Shown: in pieces, positions 1-9,400 of the stretch
How the letters are laid out: each line of letters begins with the position of its first letter
Position numbering within the stretch: position 1 is the stretch's first letter
NCBI GenBank assembly: GCA_020636355.1
Contig: JACJYB010000011.1
Span: forward strand, 1-64,000
DNA length: 64,000 bases
From: Lewinellaceae bacterium
GTDB taxonomy: Bacteria > Bacteroidota > Bacteroidia > Chitinophagales > Saprospiraceae
Direction: 5' to 3'
Translations under genes and position numbers: made by a program
Notes under the pieces: generated by a model
What the model was told of the DNA's origin: nothing
The model's input: only the letters and a program-made list of their open reading frames with translations
The model's database searches: none

Positions 1-1824
1 ATTCTGAACCCTGCCTCCCGGAGGCAGATCCGCTGGTGTTACATTCTGCCAAGTCTGGCCGTCGTCCCGGGTCACATAGAAAGGACCATCGTTGGATCCT
101 GTCCAAATAACACCTCGCTCAAGGGGTGATTCACGGACCGCATACAGGGTTGAATAAAACTCTTCTCCGGTCACATCCCGGGTTATGGGCGAACCGCTGA
201 TCACCTGTGTTTCCGGCGTAAAGGCGGTCAAATCCGGTGAAATGGTCTCCCAGGTTTTACCACCATCCGTAGTCCGGTGCAGATATTGGGATCCATGATA
301 AACGATGTTGGGATCAAAGGGCGATACGTGGATAGGGGAAACACGCTGGAACCGGTAGGCCAGATCCTTTGGATTGTGTCCGTAGATGTTGGCAGCTCCT
401 ACATAATATTGCTGCTCCTGGCCGGTCAATTTATTATAAACGCCAAATCTGCCTTTACAATTGGCATAAACGATATTTGGGTCACCTGGCTTAGGTACCG
501 CAGGACCGGTTTCGCATCCACCCGTAGCGATCCAGAATGAGGTTGCATCAAAAGTTGGTGTGTGTGGAGGGATACTGGGCACCATAATGGTTGAATTATC
601 CTGTTGCCCGGCGTATAAATTATAAGGGAAATCATCGTCAATTTCTACCTGATACAATTCAGCAGTGGGTTGATTGTTCTGGGTGGACCAGGTCTTTCCG
701 CCATCTCGTGTCACATTGGCTCCACCGTCGTTGCATTCTATCCAAACCAGGGTATCTAATGGATTGATCCATAGATCGTGATGGTCACCATGAGGGGCAG
801 AGGTTCTTTTCCAGGATTTAGCACCGTCAGAGCTATGCCAGAAAGAGGTTGCCATCGCATACAGGCTATTGGGATTTTGTGGGTTGACTTTGATGTTACA
901 GTAATAAAATGGGCGGTCCAGGATGTCTTCATTGGTGCTTACCAGCGTCCAGGTAGAACCATGATCCTCGGATAAGTAGACCCCTCCCTCTCCTACCGGA
1001 GCCTCAATAAGCGCCCACACCCTCTGTGGCATCGCCGGGCTCACGGTAAAATCAATTTTGCCGATGAGACCCTGGGGCAGTCCCTGACTCATTTTACTCC
1101 AGGTATCTCCTCCGTCCATGCTTCGATAGATCCCGCCTTCCATACCGCCGCTGATGATGGTCCAGGGCTTCCGCAATCCATGCCACATCGCCGCATAAAT
1201 AATATCCGGGTTATCCGGGGCGAACTCCAGGTCAACAGCCCCAATGCTGTCTGAATGAAATAAAATTCTTTCCCAGCTATTTCCACTGTCTTTACTGCGG
1301 TATACTCCTCGCATAGCATTGCTTCGGAACGCATTGCCTATCGCTGCAACGAAAAATCGGCTTGTATCATTTGGATGGATTAATACCGCGCCAATTTGTC
1401 CTGCTTCCTTTAATCCAATATTTTTCCAGGACTTCCCTTCATCGGAGCTGAAATAGACGCCATCTCCAATGATGACATTACTACGTATTCCATCGGAACC
1501 GGTGCCTACGAGGATTCGTTTGGGATGGAGCGGATCCACTGCGATAGAACCAATGGAGCCTGTATTAAAATATCCATCTGAAATATTTTTCCAGGATTGG
1601 CCGTAATCTTTACTTTGCCAGACTCCTCCGCCTGTTGCTCCCATATAAAATACTCCAGGTTGGGAAGTAACGCCAGTAACGGTGGTCACTCGCCCCCCGC
1701 GACTAGGTCCAACTTGCCTGAATTGCACATCCGGGCCAAACAATGATTGTCCAGAAGCCAGACCACTCATCATCAATAAGCCGATTATTACTGACGGTCG
1801 CATCCTTATCTCTCTTTTTTTCAT
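1..1824 (-). CDS. Secreted BNR/VPS10-like beta-propeller protein (3' end outside window)
   Basis: The reading frame is open from the ATG at 1824 to the left edge, giving 608 codons with no stop. The N-terminus has a basic stretch (MKKREIRMRPS) and a short hydrophobic segment ending in SGLASGQ, consistent with a Sec signal peptide. An in-frame ATG at 1803 is an alternative start. The mature part begins with a motif common in this family (VGPSRGGRVT, then FYMGATGGGVW). Many blades of the form 'DDGQTW' follow, and near the edge comes IWTGSNDGPFYVTRD. These are Asp-box/BNR repeats of the sortilin/VPS10-like type. Bacteroidota homologues are usually about 900-1,100 residues, so perhaps a third is missing. 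The enzymatic activity, if any, cannot be told; 'glycosyl hydrolase' labels on relatives are not supported by catalytic residues seen here. Confidence 0.85.
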   Translation of the reverse strand, partial: MKKREIRMRPSVIIGLLMMSGLASGQSLFGPDVQFRQVGPSRGGRVTTVTGVTSQPGVFYMGATGGGVWQSKDYGQSWKNISDGYFNTGSIGSIAVDPLHPKRILVGTGSDGIRSNVIIGDGVYFSSDEGKSWKNIGLKEAGQIGAVLIHPNDTSRFFVAAIGNAFRSNAMRGVYRSKDSGNSWERILFHSDSIGAVDLEFAPDNPDIIYAAMWHGLRKPWTIISGGMEGGIYRSMDGGDTWSKMSQGLPQGLIGKIDFTVSPAMPQRVWALIEAPVGEGGVYLSEDHGSTWTLVSTNEDILDRPFYYCNIKVNPQNPNSLYAMATSFWHSSDGAKSWKRTSAPHGDHHDLWINPLDTLVWIECNDGGANVTRDGGKTWSTQNNQPTAELYQVEIDDDFPYNLYAGQQDNSTIMVPSIPPHTPTFDATSFWIATGGCETGPAVPKPGDPNIVYANCKGRFGVYNKLTGQEQQYYVGAANIYGHNPKDLAYRFQRVSPIHVSPFDPNIVYHGSQYLHRTTDGGKTWETISPDLTAFTPETQVISGSPITRDVTGEEFYSTLYAVRESPLERGVIWTGSNDGPFYVTRDDGQTWQNVTPADLPPGGRVQN

Positions 1825-1913
1825 AGTGATTTTGTTCCTATTGCGCCAAAAGATAAGAAGACTTCATCTGAAGGAGGGGAATTCCCTTTTGAATTATTGA
1901 ATTACGAGCCTTC

Positions 1914-1994
1914 ATGACCGGTTGGATTATCCTTGGAATTGCTGCCTTAGGCCTATGGAAAATGTATCAGTGGTTCCAAAAACACAACATGTAA
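1914..1994 (+). CDS. Possible 26-residue single-pass membrane peptide
   Basis: An ATG at 1914 opens 26 codons and ends in TAA. The peptide begins MTGWIILGIAALGLW and ends in a polar tail rich in K, Q and H, which is the layout of a one-helix membrane microprotein. It fits between the start of the propeller gene (opposite strand) and the stop of the O-antigen ligase-like gene, overlapping neither. A purine-rich AAGGAGG lies at 1871-1877, too far upstream to be a normal ribosome binding site. No family is recognised and the ORF could be chance. Confidence 0.25.
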   Translation: MTGWIILGIAALGLWKMYQWFQKHNM

Positions 1995-1999
1995 ATCAC

Positions 2000-3736
2000 T
2001 CAGTGGGTAATTTCCCCATTCAGGTATCCCATTATTTTCTGGCGCAAATTTTCTTTTTCTTCCTGGTCATCCGGCCAATCGTCCAATAGGTTTAGCGCTT
2101 CCCGGTACTGCCCGGTGGCAGCATACGCACTCGCCAGGTTTTTAGTATATGCCCACCTGTAAGGGGCAATTTTCTTGGCATGGCTAAAGCAGGTGATTGC
2201 AGAATCGAGTTGGTTTTGCTCAAAATATAGTACCCCCATATTGTTCCATGCATTGTGCTGATTGAGGTGAGTTTTAATGGCTCGTTTAAAATTATGCATG
2301 GCGTCCGCTTGCTTTCCTTTGGTCAAGTATGCCATACCTGCATACCAGTCTATCGGGATGGAAGTATCATCGAGGTTCAATATTCTTTTCGGAATATGTC
2401 CGGCAATTGAAAGGATTTTGTCAGGATGATTGGCAGAACGTGCCTGCCAAAGATCTTCAACCTGTCTTTCTGCAATAGAACGTGCGAGTCCATATGTGAC
2501 CATCAATACCAAAATGCAGGCGACTCCTGTCCAGGCAAGCTTATTTACGGGTATGGTGAAATTGGATTTTGGAGCAGATCGGAGAGACCAAACCCACCAC
2601 GAGAGATAGATCCATTGGATATCGATCCGAAATCGTGGAAAATCAAAAAGACTAAACATCAGGTACGCACCAACCATGGCTCTTGTGGTGGCTTTCTGTG
2701 CTGGCCTTAGAAACCCACTGTAATACCATATGGAAGCAAGGAATAAAAACAACCATACCATGCCAGGTATTCCCAGTTCACTACCTGTTTCCAGCCAATC
2801 GTTATGGGCGTGCGTCCACACTATCTCTTCATCTTTGTCTGCATAATACTGGTTCGCAGGAATCCCTAATGCCGGCCATTGTAGCTTCCATTGGCCCAAA
2901 CCATAACCCAAAATGGGTTTTTCCCGGATCAAGTGATAAGTCTTTTCCCACATGACCATTCGATCCACCGCGGTAGGAGACTGCAAAATGTAGGCGGGAT
3001 GGACCCTTAATCTGATCCGACCGGGATTTACCCACCAAATCAATAGAGCCATAACCGGTACGACCCATAATTTTCGGTAGGTTTTCCAATTGAACGGCTG
3101 GTGAAATAATAAAATACTGCCGGATGCTATCAAGGCTAAAAATGCCGCTCTGCTTTGCAGAAAAAGGATCAGGACCAAAGCCACTAAAACCCAGCTCTGC
3201 TTAATCCTTCTCGACAGTGGTGTCTTCAGGACGAAGGGAAACCAGCCAATTAAAACAGCTGCAATCATTGACTTGTGTCCAGCCGGGTAATGAATGCGGT
3301 ACAAATCCTGATTCGTCCATCCGTACCGGATACCGTTTAGCATCAGAATAACACCAACCAAGATCACATAGGTCCAGGCCAGGTACGCAGCCCATTTACT
3401 CGTTTCCCCTGTTCCATATCCGTATTGAACAACAACCAGAATGCTTAAGACAGGTACCAGGTACAGGAACAGGGTCCAAAATGACTCTACTGGATTATAG
3501 GCCCATCCGATCGAAATCATTGACCATATAAAGGCGACGCCTATCCAGAGAAATGGCTTCGGAATAACCCAACGGGAGGAAAGATTCTTGCGGGATAATA
3601 AGAGGGTACCTAAGGCAAATGATAGCATGAACAATGCTCTCGGCAATTGATAAGGCTCGACAATGCCCGTACCAATAATAAAAAAGACAGCTCCCCATAA
3701 GAGCCAGAATAACTGATTTTGTAGTGCACGTTTCAT
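2000..3736 (-). CDS. O-antigen ligase/polymerase-like membrane protein with C-terminal TPRs
   Basis: This 578-residue protein has about ten or more hydrophobic helices in its first 420 residues. The central part resembles the Wzy_C/O-antigen ligase domain (large loop with IREKPILGYGLGQW and HAHNDWLETGSELG, the latter a hallmark stretch). The last 150 residues contain TPR-like helices (NNMGVLYFEQNQLDSAITCF and a second copy around AYAATGQYREAL). The family joins or ligates polysaccharide chains on undecaprenyl or lipid A carriers, or glycosylates proteins, at the periplasmic face of the inner membrane. There are no neighbouring glycosyltransferases, so the substrate is unknown; ligase versus polymerase cannot be separated from sequence alone. 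The gene is monocistronic, with its ATG at 3736. Confidence 0.75.
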   Translation of the reverse strand: MKRALQNQLFWLLWGAVFFIIGTGIVEPYQLPRALFMLSFALGTLLLSRKNLSSRWVIPKPFLWIGVAFIWSMISIGWAYNPVESFWTLFLYLVPVLSILVVVQYGYGTGETSKWAAYLAWTYVILVGVILMLNGIRYGWTNQDLYRIHYPAGHKSMIAAVLIGWFPFVLKTPLSRRIKQSWVLVALVLILFLQSRAAFLALIASGSILLFHQPFNWKTYRKLWVVPVMALLIWWVNPGRIRLRVHPAYILQSPTAVDRMVMWEKTYHLIREKPILGYGLGQWKLQWPALGIPANQYYADKDEEIVWTHAHNDWLETGSELGIPGMVWLFLFLASIWYYSGFLRPAQKATTRAMVGAYLMFSLFDFPRFRIDIQWIYLSWWVWSLRSAPKSNFTIPVNKLAWTGVACILVLMVTYGLARSIAERQVEDLWQARSANHPDKILSIAGHIPKRILNLDDTSIPIDWYAGMAYLTKGKQADAMHNFKRAIKTHLNQHNAWNNMGVLYFEQNQLDSAITCFSHAKKIAPYRWAYTKNLASAYAATGQYREALNLLDDWPDDQEEKENLRQKIMGYLNGEITH

Positions 3737-3928
3737 GCCCTTACGACTCGTAGTAGACCTGTTTCAAATTTACCTGGAATCGCTCCAGGAGGGCGGTAAA
3801 GTCCTGTATATTTTTCAATTCCCGGTGCCTAGGTCATTCGAACAGGATCAATCGCTATAAAATATCCTCCGAAGGTAATTTCCAAATATAGGTCAGAAGG
3901 TTATAACTTTCCGCCTTTAAATCTCCGG

Positions 3929-5683
3929 ATGTCCGCTCTTACAAAATGGTTTGATCGATTGTCCATGTTCCTGAGCATGGCCATAATCGCTTTTTTTATC
4001 TGGGACTTTGGGTTCGAGCATGTGCACGGCGTCCTGTATTCCTACCAATGGGTGTACTTTTTATACTTATTTATCGTTGCGCCCATCTCCTTTTATGGTG
4101 ACCGGGAAAAATGGAGGTCATTTCACTGGAGCTATTTTAAAACGTTTTCCTTTATTATCCATTTTATCAGCTTTTTGACCATATGTTATACTGCTTACGA
4201 CCTGTTTTTCAGAGGCATCACCTTATGGCATCAGCATGCTCTTGGTAGTTTTAGCCTAGCCTGGATTCTATTCTTTGCCGGACTCATATCCATTCAGCAT
4301 TCCCTCTATCTGGAGCGCTTTAAAATTCACCCAAACCTGCTGTTCACATCCAGCTTTACCTTGATAATCCTGATCGGATCGCTGTTGCTGATGTTACCAA
4401 ATGCGACAGAAGAAGGCATTGACTTCATCGACGCGGTCTTTACCGCTACCAGTGCCGTCTGTGTTACCGGACTTACGGTCTTGAACACTTCAACGGATTT
4501 TTCAGAGCTTGGTCAGTGGATCATCCTATTTCTGATCCAGATCGGAGGGATCGGTATTATGACCTATACTGGTCTTGTTGCTTATATTCTTCGAGGCGGA
4601 ACCTCAATAAGCAATCAGATTATTCTAAAAGAGATGGTCAATGCAAAGGTAATTGGCGGGGTAATGAATGTGATCCGGAAAATCCTGTTTATCACACTAA
4701 TAACTGAGATCATCGGTGCTTGTTTTCTGTATTATTTTATGCCGGAGAGCTCCGGTTACCGCACCGTTCCATACGCTGTTTTCCATGCGGTTTCAGCATT
4801 TTGCAATGCTGGATTTTCGACCATAACGGATGGCCTGGCTGATCCGCACATCGCGCAAGCCGGCGGCGTATTGGTGATCATAATGACACTTATCGTCCTC
4901 GGCGGTTTGGGATTCAACATTGTATTTGACGTTTACGACGCTGTGATCAACCGCTTGCACCGGATATATCTGGAACTGACCCGGCGCGATCAGTTGCCGC
5001 CTTTTCGTAAAAAAGTACACATAAATACTCGGATTACCCTGATAACAACCGGAAGCCTCCTGCTATTTGGCACCTTGATGTATTACATCCTGGAAAGGCA
5101 CCATCTATTCGGAAAATTGGATGAAGGTCAACGCTGGCTCCAGGCATTGTTTCTGTCCGTTACTACCCGGACGGCCGGATTTAACACCATGAATCTGAAT
5201 ACATTGAGCCTGGCGAGCGTCATGATAACCTTGCTGCTGATGTATATCGGAGCATCTCCCAACTCAACCGGGGGAGGCATTAAAACCACGGTATTTGCCA
5301 TTGGGATCCTGAATATTGTAAGTTTGACGCGGGGCAAAAAAAACATTGAGATCGAAAGTCGTGTCATTGCAGAAAGCAGCATACGCAAAGCATTTGCAGT
5401 GATCGGATTATCCATATTAGCCATCGGGATTTACATCTTTTTATTAACGCTTACTGAAAAACAGTTCCCGTTGAATCAGCTGATTTTTGAAGTATTTTCA
5501 GCTTTTGGCACGGTAGGGCTTTCCCTTGATGTCACTCCACATCTAACGACAATCGGAAAGGTGATCATTATTTTTGCCATGTTTACCGGCAGGGTCGGAC
5601 TTTTTTCCCTGATGCTTGGCCTGATCCCTAAAGCCGTGTCGATGCGTTACCAACTACCTGCTGAGGAACTCGTCGTATATTAG
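3929..5683 (+). CDS. TrkH/KtrB-type potassium uptake membrane subunit with N-terminal extension
   Basis: The four pore-loop regions of the SKT superfamily are visible: TSAVCVTGLT (about residue 175), FHAVSAFCNAGFS (about 285), SVTTRTAGFNT (about 410) and FSAFGTVGLS (about 530), each centred on the selectivity Gly. Together with the KtrA-like subunit encoded 14 bp downstream it should form a K+ (K+/Na+ symport type) channel-transporter in the inner membrane. The protein is 584 residues against about 440-490 for KtrB/TrkH. The excess is an N-terminal block of roughly 130 residues with about four extra hydrophobic helices before the first pore unit. The start ATG at 3929 gives a short amphipathic leader and then the first helix. 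KtrB versus TrkH naming is left open. Confidence 0.88.
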   Translation: MSALTKWFDRLSMFLSMAIIAFFIWDFGFEHVHGVLYSYQWVYFLYLFIVAPISFYGDREKWRSFHWSYFKTFSFIIHFISFLTICYTAYDLFFRGITLWHQHALGSFSLAWILFFAGLISIQHSLYLERFKIHPNLLFTSSFTLIILIGSLLLMLPNATEEGIDFIDAVFTATSAVCVTGLTVLNTSTDFSELGQWIILFLIQIGGIGIMTYTGLVAYILRGGTSISNQIILKEMVNAKVIGGVMNVIRKILFITLITEIIGACFLYYFMPESSGYRTVPYAVFHAVSAFCNAGFSTITDGLADPHIAQAGGVLVIIMTLIVLGGLGFNIVFDVYDAVINRLHRIYLELTRRDQLPPFRKKVHINTRITLITTGSLLLFGTLMYYILERHHLFGKLDEGQRWLQALFLSVTTRTAGFNTMNLNTLSLASVMITLLLMYIGASPNSTGGGIKTTVFAIGILNIVSLTRGKKNIEIESRVIAESSIRKAFAVIGLSILAIGIYIFLLTLTEKQFPLNQLIFEVFSAFGTVGLSLDVTPHLTTIGKVIIIFAMFTGRVGLFSLMLGLIPKAVSMRYQLPAEELVVY

Positions 5684-5697
5684 AAGATTTAGCAATC

Positions 5698-6381
5698 ATG
5701 AAATACATTATCATAGGAATCGGAAACTTTGGCCTGGCGCTATGCGAAAAGTTAATGTTGCTTGGCCATGAAGTCGTAGCCGTGGATAAACGGATGGAGA
5801 AGGTTGATTCGATCAAAGACCGCGTCACCCTGGCACTGGCCATGGATACGACCGACAAATCGGCAGCAGAGTCGTTACCACTGCGGGATGCCGATGTAGT
5901 CATTGTAGCTATTGGAGAAGAGGAGGGCCCTTCCCTGTTGACGGTAGCTATCATGAAAGAATTACAAGTCAAACGGATTGTCGCCAGAACCCTTTCTCCG
6001 GTACACTCAACCATTTTGCATGCGATGGGCGTACAAGAGATTATCAATCCGGAAGAAGAAGCTGCCGACCGCTTGGCAAGACGGTTGATCATAAAGGGTG
6101 TTATCGACTCTTTTTATCTGTCAGATCGGTTCAATATTGTTGAAATCAAGGTTCCGGACAAATACATCGGCAAAACACTCCACGACATTGATGTGAGGCA
6201 TAATCACCGGGTGCTGGTCCTGACCATTATCCGTTATAAGAAGATACGTGGAGCATTAGGGGGCGAATCGGTCAAAAGGAGTGTATTGGGTGTGGTAGAT
6301 ATTCAAACTGTTCTCGAGGAAGATGACATTTTAGTCATGTTTGGTGACATGAAGCATATATCGCAATTTGGCGTATCGTAA
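5698..6381 (+). CDS. KtrA/TrkA-type RCK regulatory subunit of potassium uptake
   Basis: The 227-residue protein starts with a Rossmann nucleotide-binding fold: IIGIGNFGLAL is the GxGxxG loop and the Asp in VAVDKR ends beta-2, as in RCK_N domains that bind NAD(H) or ATP/ADP. The C-terminal 80 residues (from about 140, IVEIKVPDKYIGKTL onward) match RCK_C/TrkA_C. The size fits single-RCK KtrA (about 220 residues) rather than the tandem TrkA of E. coli (458). It lies 14 bp after the membrane subunit and is almost certainly co-transcribed. It would form a cytosolic octameric ring gating that subunit. A hairpin terminator follows. Confidence 0.9.
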   Translation: MKYIIIGIGNFGLALCEKLMLLGHEVVAVDKRMEKVDSIKDRVTLALAMDTTDKSAAESLPLRDADVVIVAIGEEEGPSLLTVAIMKELQVKRIVARTLSPVHSTILHAMGVQEIINPEEEAADRLARRLIIKGVIDSFYLSDRFNIVEIKVPDKYIGKTLHDIDVRHNHRVLVLTIIRYKKIRGALGGESVKRSVLGVVDIQTVLEEDDILVMFGDMKHISQFGVS

Positions 6382-6392
6382 GCTCTTCAATG

Positions 6393-6430
6393 AATAAAGG
6401 GAATCCCTTACGGAGATCCCCTTTATTTTT
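6393..6430 (+). terminator. Rho-independent terminator after the potassium uptake operon
   Basis: AATAAAGGGAATC (6393-6405) pairs with GATCCCCTTTATT (6415-6427) with one mismatch around a 9-nt loop, followed by T-rich sequence (TTTATTTTT). It sits 12 bp after the ktrA-like stop. The stem is followed on the opposite strand by TTTATTCATT, so it may weakly serve the converging large secreted-protein gene too. Confidence 0.7.
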
Positions 6431-6457
6431 CCCAAAACAAATTAGAAACAAACTGTA

Positions 6458-9400
6458 TTAGTCGATAACCACTAGCTTCTTTATCGCAACATCGGAACCG
6501 CTTTCCAGCTGGTAATAATAGACCCCACTCGCCTGCAGGTCCTTCCGCTTGATCGTTAACCGGTGATATCCTTTGGTATATGACCCGGATTCACGGTAGA
6601 CTTCTTTTCCATTCACATCGATAATGCGCAGGGTCGCTGTGCCAGCGTTCGGCAGAACAAATCCTATTGATGTTTCACCGTTAAACGGGTTAGGATTATT
6701 TTGCAGTAAAGCAAAACGATGCATATCAATGCCGTTAAGCGCTTCGTTGGCTTTCAATTCCAGATTGATAATCGCATCATTCTGATAACCCTCACTGACG
6801 GTAACGCTATTATTCAATGCCAATACCTCGCTCAATTTAACATCCTTTGTCGCTCTTGCCATGATGGTGAACAACGTGGCTCCGTCCGTCACAGTTACCG
6901 GTGAAACTTCATTCCAACTTGCAGTAAGAATACCGGCTTTACTGCGATTCAACCCAAAGTTATCGGGTGTCACCTGCAATGCTCCGGGCTCAGTCCCTAA
7001 AATCTCCAGATCACGTCCTAACAGGGTGAATTGAAATCCCTCGATATGCTTAAATTCCCTGGCCAAAATCTGGATGGCGACTTCCTGTCCGGCTTCCACC
7101 GTCTGGTCTGCGATCTCCAGGACCAACGGCTGGTTATCCCGAACTTCGGCCTGTTGGAGTTGCTGGCTATTGGCTTTGTTGGAATTGTTTACGTCCCCGA
7201 TTTTTACTCCTATGAAATTAGCTTCTATCCGATCCTGATCCTCAATCGCAATTTCCGTTGTTTCCTGGTAATCCCAGGGATTCTGATTATCGGCGAAGGT
7301 CTCACCGGCCGGCAAAAACCGCCAGCTCTTATCATTCGGTAGGGTTTCCACCACACCCAGGACTACTTTTCGGAGTTGAACCAGGTCGACGGCGGATAAT
7401 TTGCGGTCTCCGTTGATGTCCGCTGCAATCAGACTGTAAGGTCCAACCAGTGGCTTAACCCCAAGTAGGTGTTTTTGAATCTCCAGAATATCCAACGTAG
7501 AGATGCCATTCGTAAAATCGTTATTGCGTTCCGGCACGATCCGGTAAGTCTTCTGCCCTTGTAATCCGGTGAAAACATATTTGCCGTTTACCTGGGTACT
7601 GAACTCCGGATAGGAATTGCTGGAATTTTCCAGGCCAACTTTGACGAATTCCACAGTGACAGACTGGCTGGTGGTAATCTGACCTTCCAGCGTAGTCAGG
7701 CTGATATCAGGGCATGCATCCGAACCCGGCTGGACCAGCACATAGGTTTCGCAAAATTCGTAGTTACCTTCTTCATCCCAGACATAGATCGTCACACTGA
7801 TCTGACCAATGTTGTCACAGGTCAGGGTGCGATAGGAACTCCTCATCTCCGGATCGTAAAGTGGATCTTCGTCCGGATTTACCGGTTCAAAGGTAAAACG
7901 CAATTTATCCTTTGGCGTGCAGTTATCATAGCTACCGGCATCAAGGTCAATCGCCCAGATATCGACAGATCCTGAAGAAGGCATGATTACGGTTGCTATT
8001 CCATTGTAGCAATAAGGTGTTGGCTTTTTGCAGTCTCTGATCGTAAATGTGGTATAGCAGGTATCTTCATTTCCGCAAAGGTCTGAAGCGATCAGACAAA
8101 CACCATGTGTGCCCACCGGATACGTACCACTCAGTACATGGCCTTCCCCGTAAACATAAGCGGCCGGGACATTTTTCTCGTAAGGCTTTACGAAATACCG
8201 GTAACGCAGATCACTGGCAGGAGTACAGATGTCGGTGGCGCTGCCCAGATCATAAGTGACCGGAGTTTCATCACAGTTTGCATCGTAAATACAGCCTTCG
8301 GGTAATTCATTACAGGTTACCACCGGAGCATTGTCATCGATCACCTTAATAACTTGCAGATAGGTCATATAGCCATCTCCATCATCTTTCAGGTTACGGT
8401 GGACACAGCAGCGGTCCTCACTTGCAACCAAGCGGTCATCGACGATGATATCCGGATAATGCTGATGGAGGTCCGGACTGTAAACACACCAATCCACGAT
8501 CTTCCAGGTGCGGAGAATTTTATAACATGCACCTTCCACGATGTCGTATTTCTCATCCGAAAAAGTCACTCCGATCAACTCACAGTCGTCGTCGCTGATT
8601 TCCGGATAGCCTGCACCTTCCGGAGTCGCTGCAAGATTCAAGCCATCTTCATCGCAGTATGCCAGGACATCGGACGGAAAGACGACTTCAAAATCGGATC
8701 TCGACACCACGTGCAATGTTTGACGGTCAGAAGATTGATTGCCGCACTTGTCGGTTGCCGTAATGGTTTTATACAATGTACCGACACCGCATTCATTCAA
8801 GCTGCCTTCAACGGTTTCTTCAACATCCGGATACCAGCAATTGTCACTGATCACCCAGTCATTTGCTGTTGCGTCAAAATATTTACGGGCATTAGGCTTG
8901 GCTCCTTCTTCCCGGTCATAAATATCCAGCATCAGCCAAACCCTGCAATAAGTTGGCTGCCAGCTATGGGTATCGTACCAGTCGGAATAATCATCACAGG
9001 ATGGCTTTCCGGTATATTGATAATTGTCTTCACATGCCGCACCATGGTAATAGCCATATTCACTATCCCAGGGGACTTTGACACAATAAATGGCAGGAGC
9101 ATATATATCCGAGACGGAAGGACAATTTGACAGTAATTCGTCCGGTTCGGAACAAATGTCGTGTGCGAAAGAAGCTCCGTCCCAATGTACACGCGTTCCA
9201 CCAACGGTGATCACCCCTTGATAAGGGACACCATCACAATAAACGGTGATATCCGGCGCTGCCTGCACCACTGGAGGTTGTTTATCATCCTTTAGCACTT
9301 CGATCATACAGTCGTTGTACAGGTGCGGAAAATGCCACCGGCTTGTGGACATCAACGTTAAGGTTACCTGAGTTTCAGAGCCATAAGGTTGTGCCACACG

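Noticed and set aside
8354..9130. Plus-strand ORF of 258 codons
   Set aside because: It lies wholly antisense to the 1,840-codon secreted-protein gene, whose modules and sorting tail are clear; it has no recognisable domain.
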